A stretch of 64,000 nucleotides of DNA. It comes from Sodiomyces alkalinus F11. Lineage: Eukaryota; Ascomycota; Sordariomycetes; Glomerellales; Plectosphaerellaceae. How positions within the stretch are numbered: the stretch's first letter is position 1; each line of letters starts with the position of its first letter. The stretch lies in assembly GCF_003711515.1 (NCBI RefSeq), contig NW_021167079.1, forward strand, positions 3,040,625-3,104,624. Reading direction: 5' to 3'. The translations under genes were made by a program, and so were the position numbers. This document shows, one piece after another, positions 35,747-46,979 of this stretch. The notes beneath the pieces are model-generated. The model was not told the DNA's origin and did no database searches. It saw only the letters and a list, made by a program, of their open reading frames with translations.

Positions 35747-36836
35747 TTAACCCAAACCCAACCTCATCTTTCTGCTGAGCCATTGTCCCACGAATTGAAC
35801 TACATCTGAAATCTTTCCTGCAATCCTATCGGGCAACGGACCTAGCCAGTGGCCCAAGGATGCCACCATGACCATACCAGCTTGAGCTGCAAGATAAGTT
35901 AAATAACATATGCCATAGAGGCATAATGCGATCGAGGCCCATGTTAGGATCGTGCCCCAGGTTGGCAGCCATTCTTGTATGATGCTCCGGATGGGAACCT
36001 CTTGTCGTCTGCGATGAATTGGGAGGTCTCGGATAGGGAGAGTATAAGACTCTTGTCCGACGAGAGGTCGAGGTTGTTGGAAGGCTGGCGAGGAAGGGTA
36101 ATATGGGCCGGGTTCCGCGGATTGGAATGTTCGTCCGGACCAGGATTGCAAAGGGGATGATGGTTGTCCGGATAGCGTTCCATATGAAGAAATCAGGGGC
36201 GCATTCAGGAGGGCCAACTCAGGATACGGCGTCTCGTCCATGTCATTGGGTAAAGAGGTTGTCGCCGTGACCAGATTGGACGTGTCATACCGGTATTTAC
36301 GCCTGATGCTTGCCAATTTGTCGTAGGAGCTGGACGTCAGGCGGGGTCTCGTCCCATTCCTGACGCGGCGGAGAATTTGGAACGGAACCCTGAAGACGTC
36401 GGAGATGTTGATGTATGACCGTTTATCCATCTTCCCCTCGGCGAGCGACAAGAAGATTCCCGAGTCAGGATGGGGGTCGGATGGGTGGATCGGGAGGAAC
36501 TGGCGGCGACGTTTGAAGGAGCGAGGAAATCGATCCGAAAGGGTGCTTCCCCCAAAGGAAGTGATCTATTTGATGATGGGGCCCATGGTGTTAGAAGACT
36601 TGTCACACTTCTGACATGAATCTGGAGACTTTCTGACGAACTTTGAGGATGTCGACGTGGCCATTGATCTCATTGCTCCTGGAAAGTACTACGACGGGAT
36701 GGTTAAAAGCCTCCGAAGGTGGGAGGCGAGGATTGAACGGGGCATCGCTGTCGGACACCTCGTCCCTGCGGGGGAGAAACCAGATGGAGCCTGCCAGAGG
36801 CGGTGATGGAGAAGACACGGGTACCCGACCTGGCAT
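35747..36836 (-). CDS. Conserved fungal protein of unknown function with C-terminal membrane span
   Basis: Two exons (36836-36642, 36565-35747) give 337 residues. The N-terminal 130 residues carry a compact pattern that I have seen at the start of many uncharacterised fungal proteins: FNHPVVVLS, then VDILK joined across the intron to ITSFGGSTLSDRFP, FLPIHPSDPHPDSGIFLSL, EGKMDKRSYINISDVFRVPF. A Ser/Pro/Tyr-rich linker follows, then one or two hydrophobic segments (TWGTILTWASIALCLYGICY) near residue 265 and an amphipathic end. The donor is GTTCGT, weak but seen elsewhere in this window, and phase 0 is kept. I chose the ATG at 36836 because upstream in-frame codons include no other ATG. Function unknown; probably membrane-attached. 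Confidence 0.65.
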
Positions 36837-38438
36837 GCTGAGATTTCGGAGCCCTTTGAGACTGAGAATGGGGAGAGCTAACAATGTTTTGTTGAGATGT
36901 TAGGCGTCGAAACAGGAAGAGGCGTACGGCGTACGCATGTGAGCTGGGGATGTCCAGAATCTGGGAAATATGCGAGCGACCCCTTTCCATTTAGTGAATG
37001 GACATCGTGGACTGGGGGTTAAATCCCATCTTAAAGGAGGCTGTCCTGACTCCTGCGCATAGAGCCGAATAGGACTCAGAAATGACAAACCCCTCTTTTC
37101 AGGTAAGGTGTGTAACTGTGTAACAGCGGCTGGTTTATCGGTGCTTGTCACACAGCAGCCAGCCTAACATGCCTCATTGCCCACCGGTCTCCTAATGTGG
37201 CAGTGATAGGGGGGCCGCAGCATGTGCCTGTTTACAACAGGAGCGATTGGGGGGTGACAGAGAAGTCGATAAAGTCCTGGGCCAACAGTCACGGACACGA
37301 CATCTGCGACCAGGGAGCCTCAGTGGTGCCCAGAGTGCCACGGCGAATGTGAGGGGTGGGTCTAGAGGTTGGTGATGGCACTGATGGGACATGCCACTGA
37401 GCCGTCCACCTGCGGACGGATTCGTAAGACAGACGAGTGGCGGGAGAATGAAAGGCCGATATTGCTAGAAGCTTGAATTGATCGCAGACAAGCGAGAAAA
37501 AGAAACATGAAGGTTCAATGATGGAATTCGAGATGTCGAGTGATTGCACGGCTTCATTCCTTGCACGCGGCATCGCGGATGGTTCCGTCTGGGTGGAGCC
37601 ATTAAAGGAGATCAATATTGAAGACAAATGTGCCCTGAAAACGTGAAAACGGAAAACATGAAATGCCAGAATCCAGGATAACGGGACGGGAACTGGGGAC
37701 GGGGACTGCCGACTGGACGCAGCGCAAACGGTGTCCGGTTGCTCCCGAAGACGGTTGATTTCTTTTTGTTCTTGCTGAGACGTGTGCGGTTGCGGTGCGT
37801 GGGGTGGGAAGGTTGGCTGTTTGGTACGTTGTATGCCTCGTTTGGTAGGCTGGCGAGATATCCAATCAAAGCATTAAGTAGACACTGGCCCTATGCCCGT
37901 CCCCAGTCTAGCGCCGAATTCAGGCGACACGCATTCCAGCCTAAGGTACGTACCGTAAGGTAACATGCAAGTCCACAAGTCACGTGCTCTAGGTACAAGC
38001 CTCGTTCTTTTTTTTTTTCCTTTTTTTTTTTCCTTTTTTTTGCAGCCGCCTATTTCGCAGACCCTTAGTCAGGCTTTCTCTCCCGCTCGGGCCGTTTGCT
38101 TCCACAGCAACTATCACAAATATCGAGACCACCGACCTCCTCTTCACTCTCTGTCCCAGCTGTCTGTCAACCTGTGACAGAGAAGAGAGCGAGCTTGGTG
38201 CCAAACAAAAAAGGCATATATCCAATTGTCGCTCTCTCCCGTCGCTGAAACGAGCTCAATCGATCTTCCTTACGCCCCCGGTCACCACTCCGCAACTCCA
38301 ATCAACGACTCGTTGCTTATTATCGTCGTCCCAGCGACCGCGTCACAGTCGTGTCGACCTTGCACACGACTGTCCCAACTCGTTACGAACCACTCGTTCG
38401 ACATCTTTCTTCTTTCGACTCGTCGTGCGGCAAACATC
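36837..38438. other. Divergent intergenic region
   Basis: It holds T-runs at 38008-38042 and a GGTACGTACC palindrome at about 37943. It includes the leader of the coiled-coil gene. No gene seen. Confidence 0.4.
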
Positions 38439-40256
38439 ATGGTCGCTGACGCCGAGGTCGCTGCCCAGCAGCAGCAGCAGCAGGCTAACCTCATCGCCGA
38501 CGACAGCCAGAACACCCACAACGCCCACAACATCAACGGCCATGGGAACAACAATAACAAATTTCCCATGAGTGAACCCGACCCCGTCACCCCCGACTCG
38601 GATGGTCTCGCTATTCTTTCGTCTCAAGTCACCGTCCCATCCACGGAAGTTCCTCCTTCACCCATCGACCCCAACGCGTCGTTCAAGACGGAGGTCAATG
38701 ATGACAGACTAAGCTGTGCTACTGTCGTTCCCTCTTCACTCACACCGCCACCTTCTTCACAAGTGCCGACCCATGTCAGGAATGGTGCCTTGCCCACCGG
38801 CTTCGTCGACTCTCAGCGCTCTACCCTCTTCTCGCCTCCCGACACCGCTCTCAGCACCGCTCCAGCCAATGCTCGACTGGGATGGGGCGTCGCTGCCGGC
38901 TACGTGCCTCCCTCCCCTCCACAGGTCCTCGAAGCTACTGCCGACGAACTCCGCGCTATGGTGCAGGCGTGCGTCGGCGAACACGCCAAGTTGAAAATGG
39001 AGGCTGCCCATCACAAGCTACAGTACAATCTCCTGAGCCTCCAAGCGAACGAAGATGCAAAGCGAGCCGAGGTCGAGCATGAGATGACGCGTCGTGAAGT
39101 CGAGGCACTGCAAAATACCGAATGCTCCCGACAGGCTCGCCGCGAGCTGAGCGCTGCCATCCATACCGCCCAACTCGAATGCCTCCAGATGAAGAAATTA
39201 TATGAGCAGGCAGTGCAAGAAAATCGCGGTTTGAAACAACGCCTCAAGAGCGCCAAGATGCTTCTGGTCGAAAAAGAGGACCACGTCTGCAATCTACGGG
39301 AGAAGCTCGACATGGCGCTGACGCGGATACACGAGAACCGCGAACATTTCCAGATGCTCCGTAGCCCCGGCGGCCTCTTCCATCACGCCCTGACGCCCAA
39401 GCAACAGACCGTTTCGACGCCCCAACAGCCCGCCCGGGGTAATCGGCGCCAGACCCCTCGCGGGAGCCACCGAAACGCCCGCGTCGACGCCGGACACGGC
39501 CAGGAACGCATGGTCGCGTTGCTCCAAGCTATCAACCAGGACAACCACAGCGCGCCCTCGACCCCGGTCACGGCCAGCCGGCCTCCTCCGCCTCGAAACA
39601 TCTCCAGGCACACTCGCAATGCACAGTCGTTGTCCTCTCTGCCCATGACACCGGACTCAAAGCCGCGAGGAAGTCACTCCGTGCTGCTCCCGTCCGTCGA
39701 CCTCGTTCCCCAGACCGAACCCCCTCGCCGTCGAGCCGGCGATGATTTCATCCCAGAGAGCCCAAGGTTCCGACGTCGCAAGAGCCGAGAAAGCACCACC
39801 TCCGCCACCGAGGATAACGAAGACCTAGCACGCCGAGCCCTCGAGTCTGTTGTTGGGGGGTCTGCAGTCTTGTCTCGGGGAGGACCGCACGGCTCGCGCG
39901 GGCCACGCCGCCCGCTCCCCAACAACGACAAAGACGGGGAGGACGATGATGTGACGATGAGTCAGGCGAGTCAGGCGGCGTCGGAGATGCTGCGACGCGA
40001 TCCGCGGCAGAGCTTCGAGGTGGCCAGCTCGGCCGGATCCCCGGACGCGACGCCGGCGCCGGTCGAAAAGAGTGCCAGGCTGCAGGCCAGGCTTCTCTCG
40101 GGCCACTCGAAGAGCGGAGCGGAGAAACGCAAGTTCAGCGGCGGCCTCCCGCCACCCGAGGAGCTACGGCCGGACCAGGCCAGTCCAACGAAAAGGATCC
40201 GAGTGGGCGGCGACCAACTAGAGGAGCGTCGTCGCCTCGGTCTCGGCATTCAGTAG
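38439..40256 (+). CDS. Coiled-coil protein with disordered termini, function unknown
   Basis: A single exon, 605 residues from the ATG at 38439; the frame is open further upstream but without an ATG. Residues 1-165 are low-complexity (poly-Gln, Asn-rich, Pro/Ser-rich). A long helical section, about 165-300, reads as coiled coil: TADELRAMVQACVGEHAKLK, HHKLQYNLLSLQANEDAKRA, EHEMTRREVEALQ, QLECLQMKKLYEQAVQENRG, LLVEKEDHVCNLREKLDMAL. The C-terminal half is disordered with many S/TP sites, RRRKSRES and basic patches (PTKRIRVGG) that could be a nuclear localisation signal. I believe it is conserved in Pezizomycotina but know no function. No domain was recognised, and a structural or regulatory role is a guess. 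Confidence 0.8.
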   Translation: MVADAEVAAQQQQQQANLIADDSQNTHNAHNINGHGNNNNKFPMSEPDPVTPDSDGLAILSSQVTVPSTEVPPSPIDPNASFKTEVNDDRLSCATVVPSSLTPPPSSQVPTHVRNGALPTGFVDSQRSTLFSPPDTALSTAPANARLGWGVAAGYVPPSPPQVLEATADELRAMVQACVGEHAKLKMEAAHHKLQYNLLSLQANEDAKRAEVEHEMTRREVEALQNTECSRQARRELSAAIHTAQLECLQMKKLYEQAVQENRGLKQRLKSAKMLLVEKEDHVCNLREKLDMALTRIHENREHFQMLRSPGGLFHHALTPKQQTVSTPQQPARGNRRQTPRGSHRNARVDAGHGQERMVALLQAINQDNHSAPSTPVTASRPPPPRNISRHTRNAQSLSSLPMTPDSKPRGSHSVLLPSVDLVPQTEPPRRRAGDDFIPESPRFRRRKSRESTTSATEDNEDLARRALESVVGGSAVLSRGGPHGSRGPRRPLPNNDKDGEDDDVTMSQASQAASEMLRRDPRQSFEVASSAGSPDATPAPVEKSARLQARLLSGHSKSGAEKRKFSGGLPPPEELRPDQASPTKRIRVGGDQLEERRRLGLGIQ

Positions 40257-40713
40257 GGGAGATTTACGGATGGCTCTATCTTTGGTATTTCAAAAGGACG
40301 GATGATCAATCACTAGAATGAATCGGAACTAAATGCTCCCCCACGGTGATGGTGTAGGCCGCCGGGACATCGGCGGGCTTTCATAGCGCAGTTTGAATTT
40401 GCAGTTTGTCCCGGGTATCGGGCGTTCACTGTACATTGCCCAATTTTCACGACGGACATGATGGGCAGTAGGGAGGAATTCAAGACGGGTATAGGAACAG
40501 GAACAGGAACAGGGACAGGGACAGGGACAGGGACAGGGGCAGGGACCTTGATAGGAATAGGACCAGAACCAGGCGAATTAACTTGTGGTCCAGATACAGG
40601 ACTAGGGAATGAGCGGGAGTAGTCTTGACATTGCGAGGCAGAATTATTGGCCGTGCCATACATACCATACATACCATTCACGGACCCGACCAAATCACGA
40701 ATGCTGTTTTCAT
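40257..40713. other. Tail-to-tail intergenic region with hexanucleotide repeat
   Basis: This lies between the coiled-coil gene and the convergent hydrolase. It contains the GGGACA/GGAACA hexamer array at about 40493-40545. Confidence 0.45.
40493..40545. repeat. GGRACA hexanucleotide tandem repeat
   Basis: About eight to nine hexamers, first AGGAAC type, then AGGGAC type, ending in GGGGCAGGGACC. A degenerate minisatellite just past the hydrolase 3' end. Confidence 0.8.
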
Positions 40714-41580
40714 CTACAAGAAAGCAAGCACATGGTTTGAGAACTGTTCAAACCCATCAATGAAAGAGACGTGGCCGGCATTCCGGATGAGCTTCAGCTC
40801 AACTTCCCTGTCCTTCCCAGCCTCTTTGAATCCTTCCTGGACTTCATCCCTCATGGTAGCCATACTCTGGGGCAAATCGCCGTCATTCTCGCCAACCACC
40901 AGCAGCGCCTCCTCGACCGAAGCCCCGACCTTGCGGAACAGAGGCCGGACGTCGAACGTGTCGCTCCGCAGGGCGTTACAGCACGTCTCGAAGCCGTCGA
41001 GCGTAGTGGTGGCCATGAGGGCACGCAGGCGGGCGGTCTCGTCCGGGTGGGCGGCGATCCAGGCGTCGCCGAACCAGCGCTGCAGGGTGGATTCGACGGT
41101 GGCGCTGAGGGAGCCGGCGTCGCGGGCGGCCTTGACACGGTTGGCGAAGATGTCGTCCGTGCCGGCGTTGCGGGGGGACGAGGAGAGGGTGTCGCAGGCG
41201 ATGAGCTTCCCCACGCGGTCCGGGTGGCGGGTCACGAAGAAGAAGGAGAGGGCGGCGCCCATGGAGAGGCCGATCCAGGCGTACAGGGTCTCGATGCCGA
41301 GGTGGGAGAGGAGGTGGGAGACGTCGTCGGCGATGGAGGGGAAGGTGGTGGAGGTCAGGTCGGCGGGGGTGGTGGAGGCGCCGTGGCCTGGTTGGTTGAA
41401 GTTCAGGGTGCGGAAGTTGCGGGCGTGGAGGGACGGGAGGAAGGGGTCCCAGGCCTGGAAGGGGGCGCCGAGGAAGTTGGGGAGGAGGATTACGGGACCG
41501 GAGGGGGGGGCGGAGAGGCGGTATTCCAGGGAGCGGCCGTCTGGGAGGGTGAGGAGGGAAGAGTCGCTGTTGCTGGCCAT
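40714..41580 (-). CDS. Alpha/beta hydrolase, 3-oxoadipate enol-lactonase-like
   Basis: A single exon, 288 residues. The alpha/beta-hydrolase fold is shown by the oxyanion-side loop NFLGAPFQAW, the NQPGHGAS turn, the nucleophile elbow GLSMGA with Ser106, the Asp in VVGENDGD (about Asp233) and the His in RNAGHVSFIDGF (His270). The order and spacing fit enol-lactonase/haloperoxidase-like enzymes such as PcaD, which open the enol-lactone ring in aromatic degradation; the true substrate is not readable. There is no signal peptide and no intron. It overlaps nothing, and its 3' end faces the coiled-coil gene. Confidence 0.85.
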   Translation of the reverse strand: MASNSDSSLLTLPDGRSLEYRLSAPPSGPVILLPNFLGAPFQAWDPFLPSLHARNFRTLNFNQPGHGASTTPADLTSTTFPSIADDVSHLLSHLGIETLYAWIGLSMGAALSFFFVTRHPDRVGKLIACDTLSSSPRNAGTDDIFANRVKAARDAGSLSATVESTLQRWFGDAWIAAHPDETARLRALMATTTLDGFETCCNALRSDTFDVRPLFRKVGASVEEALLVVGENDGDLPQSMATMRDEVQEGFKEAGKDREVELKLIRNAGHVSFIDGFEQFSNHVLAFL

Positions 41581-42695
41581 TGTGGGCTGTCTGTATTGGC
41601 TTTTGCTTTTTGCTTCTTGTGTGCAGTGTGCCGGAGGAGTGAATTGAAGTGAAGGATGAAGCTCGACTGTGTCTTTATTGGGACGTAGGGGAATATGAGG
41701 AATAGGGGAATTGTAGGTACCTAGAATAGGGGAATGCCGTAATACGGAGCAAGCTTCTCGTGCAACACGAGCTTCCTATCCGTAACGGTACTCCGCGAGC
41801 CCGTACTTTGCTGTCGCTGTGATTTTGTGATAGGCACCACCGTAGTGGGCTACCAAGTTACCGTGACCTGATGCTAGAGTCTGAATATTAGAGCGAACAT
41901 AGTACCGATTCCTCAACATCTCGTCTCTCTTCCAGGACTAGCTACCTACAAAGTAGGTATTCGTACTTCTCCCCTTCGAACTACCTACCCCTCCTCGTAA
42001 TACGAAGTACGTCGCACGGTCGCACCTTGAACTGCTGTGTAATCGTGATGTTGTCATGGTCACATGACAGATGACGATCTTTCGTGTCTTAAAGTGGTCC
42101 GTGCATCCTCCCCACAACTCCATCCCCTCGATCTCATTTCTTCTATTTCCGTCCATCCTTCAAAACCCTTCCGCCCTAACGATCACTCAACGTAGCTTTT
42201 GCCTTTACGCTAACCACCGACGCCCTCGCACCAATTCACCAGTGTACTCCATGCGTACAATGACTCGTGGAAGCATGGATCCAGCTCAACGACGACCCCC
42301 TCGGGCCCATCAAAGAGCTCTTCCACTTCACACCTGGCATTACCCATCTCCTTGAAGGTCATGACTCATGAGCTTCAACAGCTTTCCCCGAACCTCTTCC
42401 CATCTGGTATATACCTTGTCTACCGGTTTGCTGTCGTCTTCATTGAGCTGCTAGCTTTCCACGGAGACATCGAACGATTGCTCCTTCGGAACGCCGCCGC
42501 TTCAGTCGTCGTCCGCCGCCTCCATACGCGGCGGTCACGTCAACCCTTGAAGGTCCCACGCCCGAGCTCTTGCGTCCGCACGTGCGGGCTGTATGAACCG
42601 ATGCCGACTAGGCCTTGTGGGTTACCGACGTGCCTAGGCGGAGTCATTCTTGCTGGAAAGTCTACGTCCATGGCTTCTCGGCCGCGGCCATCAAG
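41581..42695. other. Divergent intergenic region
   Basis: Promoters of the hydrolase and of the Zn2Cys6 regulator. The section 41730-42010 has several TACGAAGTA/GTAATACG-type short inverted motifs. No gene supported. Confidence 0.4.
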
Positions 42696-45600
42696 ATGAG
42701 CCAAAGCGCCGCCGCAGCCAAGAGACAACAACGTCGCATCCCTGATGCTCTCAGGAAACGAAATGCGAAGAGCTGTGACCTGTGTCGTAAGGTAAAACCT
42801 CCCCCTCTTTTTTTTTTGTCTCCGCAGCCTTTTCTTCTGATCTCTTACACACTGTCTCCCACTTTCGTCCGTGCTGGCTGCTACCTTATAGCCCTTGCTG
42901 ACTTCGTATCCCTCGGAAATAACAGCGACGATGCCGTTGTGTACCTTCCCCCAATAGCGAGGGTTGTGTTACCTGTCGCGAACATAATGTCCCTTGCACT
43001 TACACGGCCCCAAGGAAGACACGATTCTACGGCAGTGTTGACGACCTCAGCGATCGGTACGTTGCCCCCCCTCCCCTTTCCGGCTCTTTTCTGCTTCCCG
43101 CCTTTGCCTCTGTGGCACCCTCTTGGGCCACTTCTAGGGAGGCAGACCAAAGCTTGTGCCCACCCCACTGCATCCTCATCAACGACCACTGACACCAACA
43201 CCACCCCAGGTACCGATGCTTGGATGCCATTGTCAAGGGCGCCTTTCCGAACGACCCTACCTCCACGGCCGCAGACCTCCTCCAGCTAGGCCAACGCATG
43301 GGATATCTTATGCCCGACCTAGCTCACTCCGACCAGCTTGGCGTTGACGAACTCGTCCGTGCCCCTGAGAGCAGCGGGCCCACACGCCCGAGCTCCACAA
43401 CTTCCGACTCCCGGGAGACGGGCGACCGCACTTCTCCCGGCTCTGGACCGGCTATTCCTGTTGCCGGTGGCTCTGGCGCCGACTCCGTGTTGGATGCAGC
43501 CGCTCCTGAACCCGATGAGCCCCACATCTCTCTCATCCGCGGGCCATCAGGTATCGAGCATTATGTCGGCCCCTCAGGTTCGCTCAACTTCCTGAGCCAG
43601 CTACGCCGTCTCATCATCTCCACGCAAGTTGCCACCGAGGAAGCTCATACCGAGCGTGTGTCCAAGTTCACCCAAGATCACAGCGCTCAAGCCCTCGAGG
43701 CCGATGAGACGGACGACCCGCAAGACCCTGGGGTCGATGTTCCGCAGGGAGTGCAAGGAACGGCCCCCGGTCTCAACGCCGCCTCGCCTGCCCAGGCGTC
43801 GGGCGGTTACGGACCTGACGACGGACTGTCACCTAGCGCCCTCGCATCCTCCATCGCCAGAGACTTTACTCGCATGCCGGTCGTCGACCTCGATGAGATG
43901 CTGCGGGGCTTTCCGCCGGACGACATCCTCGAGATGCTCATTCATGCGTATTTCAAGAACGTTCATGATGATTTCCCTCTCTTTCATCGTCCTACCTTTG
44001 AGAACGAGTACGAGCTCTACGTCGTCCAAGCGCGGCGGTACTTGAGAATGGCTCCCATCACCCCGATCGCTGCGATCCAAGGCAGTCGGCCCCTGCCCGA
44101 CTGGGGATGGGTGGGTTGTCTACACATGATGATGGTTTTCGGCTCCATTTCCAACCCCCGCATCCCCGGGATCGATCATTACAAGCTTCGCCGGGAATGT
44201 ATCGCCGCCGCGCGCCTCCTCCTGCCACATTTCGTTTCCAAGTGCACCCTGTCCAACGTGCGTGTTCTCTTGCTGCTCTCCTTGTTCCTCCACAACAATA
44301 GTGAGCGAAATGCGGCGTGGAACCTCGTGGGTGCGGCTACACGCATCTCGTTCGCACTGGGCCTCCACCGCAGCGACATGAGCTCCGCCTTCCGGCCACT
44401 AGACCGCGAGGTCCGGAAGTGGGTCTTTTGTACGCTCTATGCATTCGAACAGTTCCTGGCTTCCAGTCTTGGTCGCCCCAGCGGCCTGCAGGAGATGGAC
44501 GTAGAGGTCATCCCACCCCGGGAAGGATTCCTCGAAGGTGGGAGCGGCATGGACGCGAAACTGGTATCCCTGTCGCTCAAGCTGCAAGCGGTACTCGCCA
44601 AGACGCGGTTCATGTACGCCAGGCCACGGAAGCTCGACGCGGGGCCGCCACTCGGTCCGGCCAAGCCGACCATTGAGGATATCTTGAAATCTCTCGCTAC
44701 GTGGAAGCAAGAAGTTGTTCGCACAAGCTTCAACCTGCCATCCGTCAAGTCGGGGGTACAGATCTGCGGCACCATCGACGACACGGAGGTGGTGGGATTC
44801 GACGAGCTCAAGCTGTCGCTCTCGTGGAAGACCAGGTCGCAGCTCCGTGCTGTGCTGCTGCTCCATATCCAGTACCATCACATCGCCATAGTATGCACGC
44901 GACCGGTCCTGCTACGGGAGATAGCGGCGGCGCAGAAACCCAGGGCGGCGCAGGACGACAAGATGAACGACGACGGCGGCAACGGGGCGGCGTCCATGTC
45001 ACCCGTCTCGGACATTTGCCTCTACCACGCCTGCCAGCTGGCGTACCTGGTGCTGCTTCTCGACGCGTTCCAGCTCGTGAACGGGCTCTCGGGCCTGGAC
45101 GTCTTTTACGCCTACGCGGCTGCCATGGTCCTCATTCTCCGGCTCCTGCGGCGGCCGCTCAGGCCGGAGGAAGCACAGGCGCCGCGGTCGCGGTCGCGGT
45201 CGCGCGAGGCGGAGGTCCTGGTCCTGGTCAAGGACCTCGTGCTGCGCGTGCAGGCCGTCATCCACCGGACGGAGAAGAGCGGGTCGATGAAGCGGTTCGC
45301 GAACGTGGTCGACGCCTTTGCCGAGTGCACGAGCGAAACGGGGCGGCAGCGTCTCGGGTGGGCCGATTCCGGGCAGGCCGAAGGGCAGCAGGCTTGGGTA
45401 GGAGGTAACGGCGGGGTCGTCACTGCTCCGGGCGAGACCGTCGCGGTCGGCGTACATGGGCAACCACCTGGGGTACCGGGCTTCAATCCGCAGGCGGGCA
45501 CGGGCACTGGCACGGGCACGGTGGCTATGCCGTTGCATCCCGAGCAGGCGATGGTTGTACGGCCGGGACCGAATGAGGCGGCCCACTTGGAGACGCCGAC

Positions 45601-45748
45601 AAATATGTGGCCGCTGTCCACGTTTGGGGCGATGGGGGTCCAGCTTGACGACGGTGGTTTATGCTTTCAGTCTACTGGGAACGATCCTGGTGCGGCACCG
45701 GAATGGGGGGACATGGAGACGGTGTTTGCGACTTATGGGATACCCTAA
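42696..45748 (+). CDS. Zn2Cys6 fungal transcription factor
   Basis: Three exons (42696-42791, 42926-43056, 43210-45748) give 921 residues. The binuclear zinc cluster is split by intron 1 but complete: CDLCRKRRCRC, then VPSPNSEG, then CVTCREHNVPC, which is the C-x2-C-x6-C-x8-C-x2-C-x6-C pattern of Gal4-type DNA-binding domains. Residues about 315-560 match the fungal-specific regulatory domain: HAYFKNVHDDFPLFHRPTF, NNSERNAAWNLVGAATRISF, ALGLHRSD, EVRKWVFCTLYAFEQFLASS and LGRPSGLQ. The acidic and Pro-rich ends are likely activation regions. It should act in the nucleus. Targets are unknown; the nearest divergent neighbour is the alpha/beta hydrolase, a candidate but unproven target. Confidence 0.92.
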
Positions 45749-46883
45749 TTATATTGGTCGGCGGGCTTTGTATGATATATGATACATGTATGCAATGCAA
45801 CGTACGGCGTTGAGACTAGAATGGTATGGTGAGGGGGTGCGGTTTTGGCGTTTAGACCGGTGTCAGCCATGGATGCCGGTTGCGGAAATGTTTTTATACT
45901 TTTACTAGACCAACGATGCCGGTGTAGGTATCGTGAGATGATGGCATGATGTCCGTACTCATACGATTCCAGATGTTCTGTGGTCCGGGAAAGAAAATCA
46001 GCGCCTGACCAGGGGATGCACCCGGGCTAGGCTTCTCCTCCATTTCGACGGCGGCGAGGGAGGGGAATCTTTCGCCAGACGGCTCTAGTCAACGCTGGAC
46101 ATTTGGTGATATGTTTAGTAGGCGTCATGCATTTAACCTGTCAGCACTTAATTAACGGCACGGCACGCCAAGCGTTGACCTGACAGTAGGCAGTGAACAC
46201 TGAAGCGGAGGGGCTTCTCTTGATCCCAAAGTCAGAGTAGAAATGTATTTTAGTATTTAGTTTCGTTGTATTTTTGCTTTCTCTTTTATACGTATTTCTG
46301 GTCTCGCCAAGAAGAAAAAAAATAAGCCAGAGGGAATAACTATTCCAAGTGGTGCTCACGTGATATCTTATTTCGCCTAAAAACTCCGTCGCAGGAGACA
46401 GCCCAAGAAGAAGCACGTGCAAGCAAAGACGCCGTCGAGTTTGGAGAGCGGAAAAAGTCGGAGAGTGGAGGATGTTAAGAGGTGGGAATGCAATGCGTAC
46501 ATGTAGCCGCCAGATTCTCGAGTGGTAGCGTCGCTTCTTCACTCTAAAAGCTCAATCTGACCGCTCGGAAGAAGAATGGGGGAGGGAGAGGGACGGAGGG
46601 ACGGATAGGTTGACACTTTGACACTTTTGTGGCCTGTCTCCCTCGCCACGACTCCCCCNNNNNNNNNNNNNNNNNNNNNNNNNNNNNNNNNNNNNNNNNN
46701 NNNNNNNNTGCGAAGGCTGGAGCACAAAAGGTGGCCATGGTAGGCTCCGCAGGCTGTGTCCATTTCCCGGGCGCGAGTGTGTGACCTGGGGATTGTGTGA
46801 AGGTGGAGTCGAGGTTGCGCATCGGTCTGGTGGTCGTGTTGTTCCAGAGCCGAGAGTCGAGAGCCGATGATGCGCCAGGTCGT
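45749..46883. other. Intergenic region containing an assembly gap
   Basis: It follows the Zn2Cys6 gene. It is AT-rich at 46130-46340. The run of N from 46659 to 46708 interrupts it, so a gene spanning the gap could be missed. Confidence 0.4.
46659..46708. other. Assembly gap of 50 N
   Basis: Exactly 50 unknown bases after a C-run (actccccc). The round size suggests a placeholder for a gap of unknown length. Confidence 0.98.
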
Positions 46884-46979
46884 TTACAAGCAAGTGGTGC
46901 ACTCGTGATGGCCGCAGGAAGGGCACGATGTGCTGATGACGATCATGCTTCCACACTTGCAGCAGCTGGGGCAAGGCAT
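46884..46979 (-). CDS. 31-residue cysteine-rich micro-ORF, zinc-ribbon-like
   Basis: The ORF runs from an ATG in a very good fungal start context (CCGCCAAAATGCC) to TAA. The peptide has eight cysteines and two adjacent histidines in 31 residues: CPSCCKCG near the start and CPSCGHHECTTC near the end. The second block is a classic zinc-knuckle or ribbon half-site (C-x2-C-G-H-H-x-C-x2-C). The upstream leader is a CACCACACC repeat. It could be a free-standing small protein or the first exon of a longer gene, since no downstream exon was identified and the assembly gap lies about 175 nt beyond its stop. No known name. Confidence 0.4.
   Translation of the reverse strand: MPCPSCCKCGSMIVISTSCPSCGHHECTTCL

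Noticed and set aside
38226..38438. 5' extension of the coiled-coil gene
   Set aside because: The frame is open but has no ATG; it would need a TTG start, so the first ATG (38439) was used.
40771..41652. 293-codon Gly/Val-rich frame opposite the alpha/beta hydrolase
   Set aside because: Composition artefact opposite a hydrolase with a complete catalytic triad.
46500..46560. Possible tRNA (GAGTGGTAGCG resembles an A box)
   Set aside because: No GGTTCGA-type B box at the right distance and no acceptor-stem pairing.
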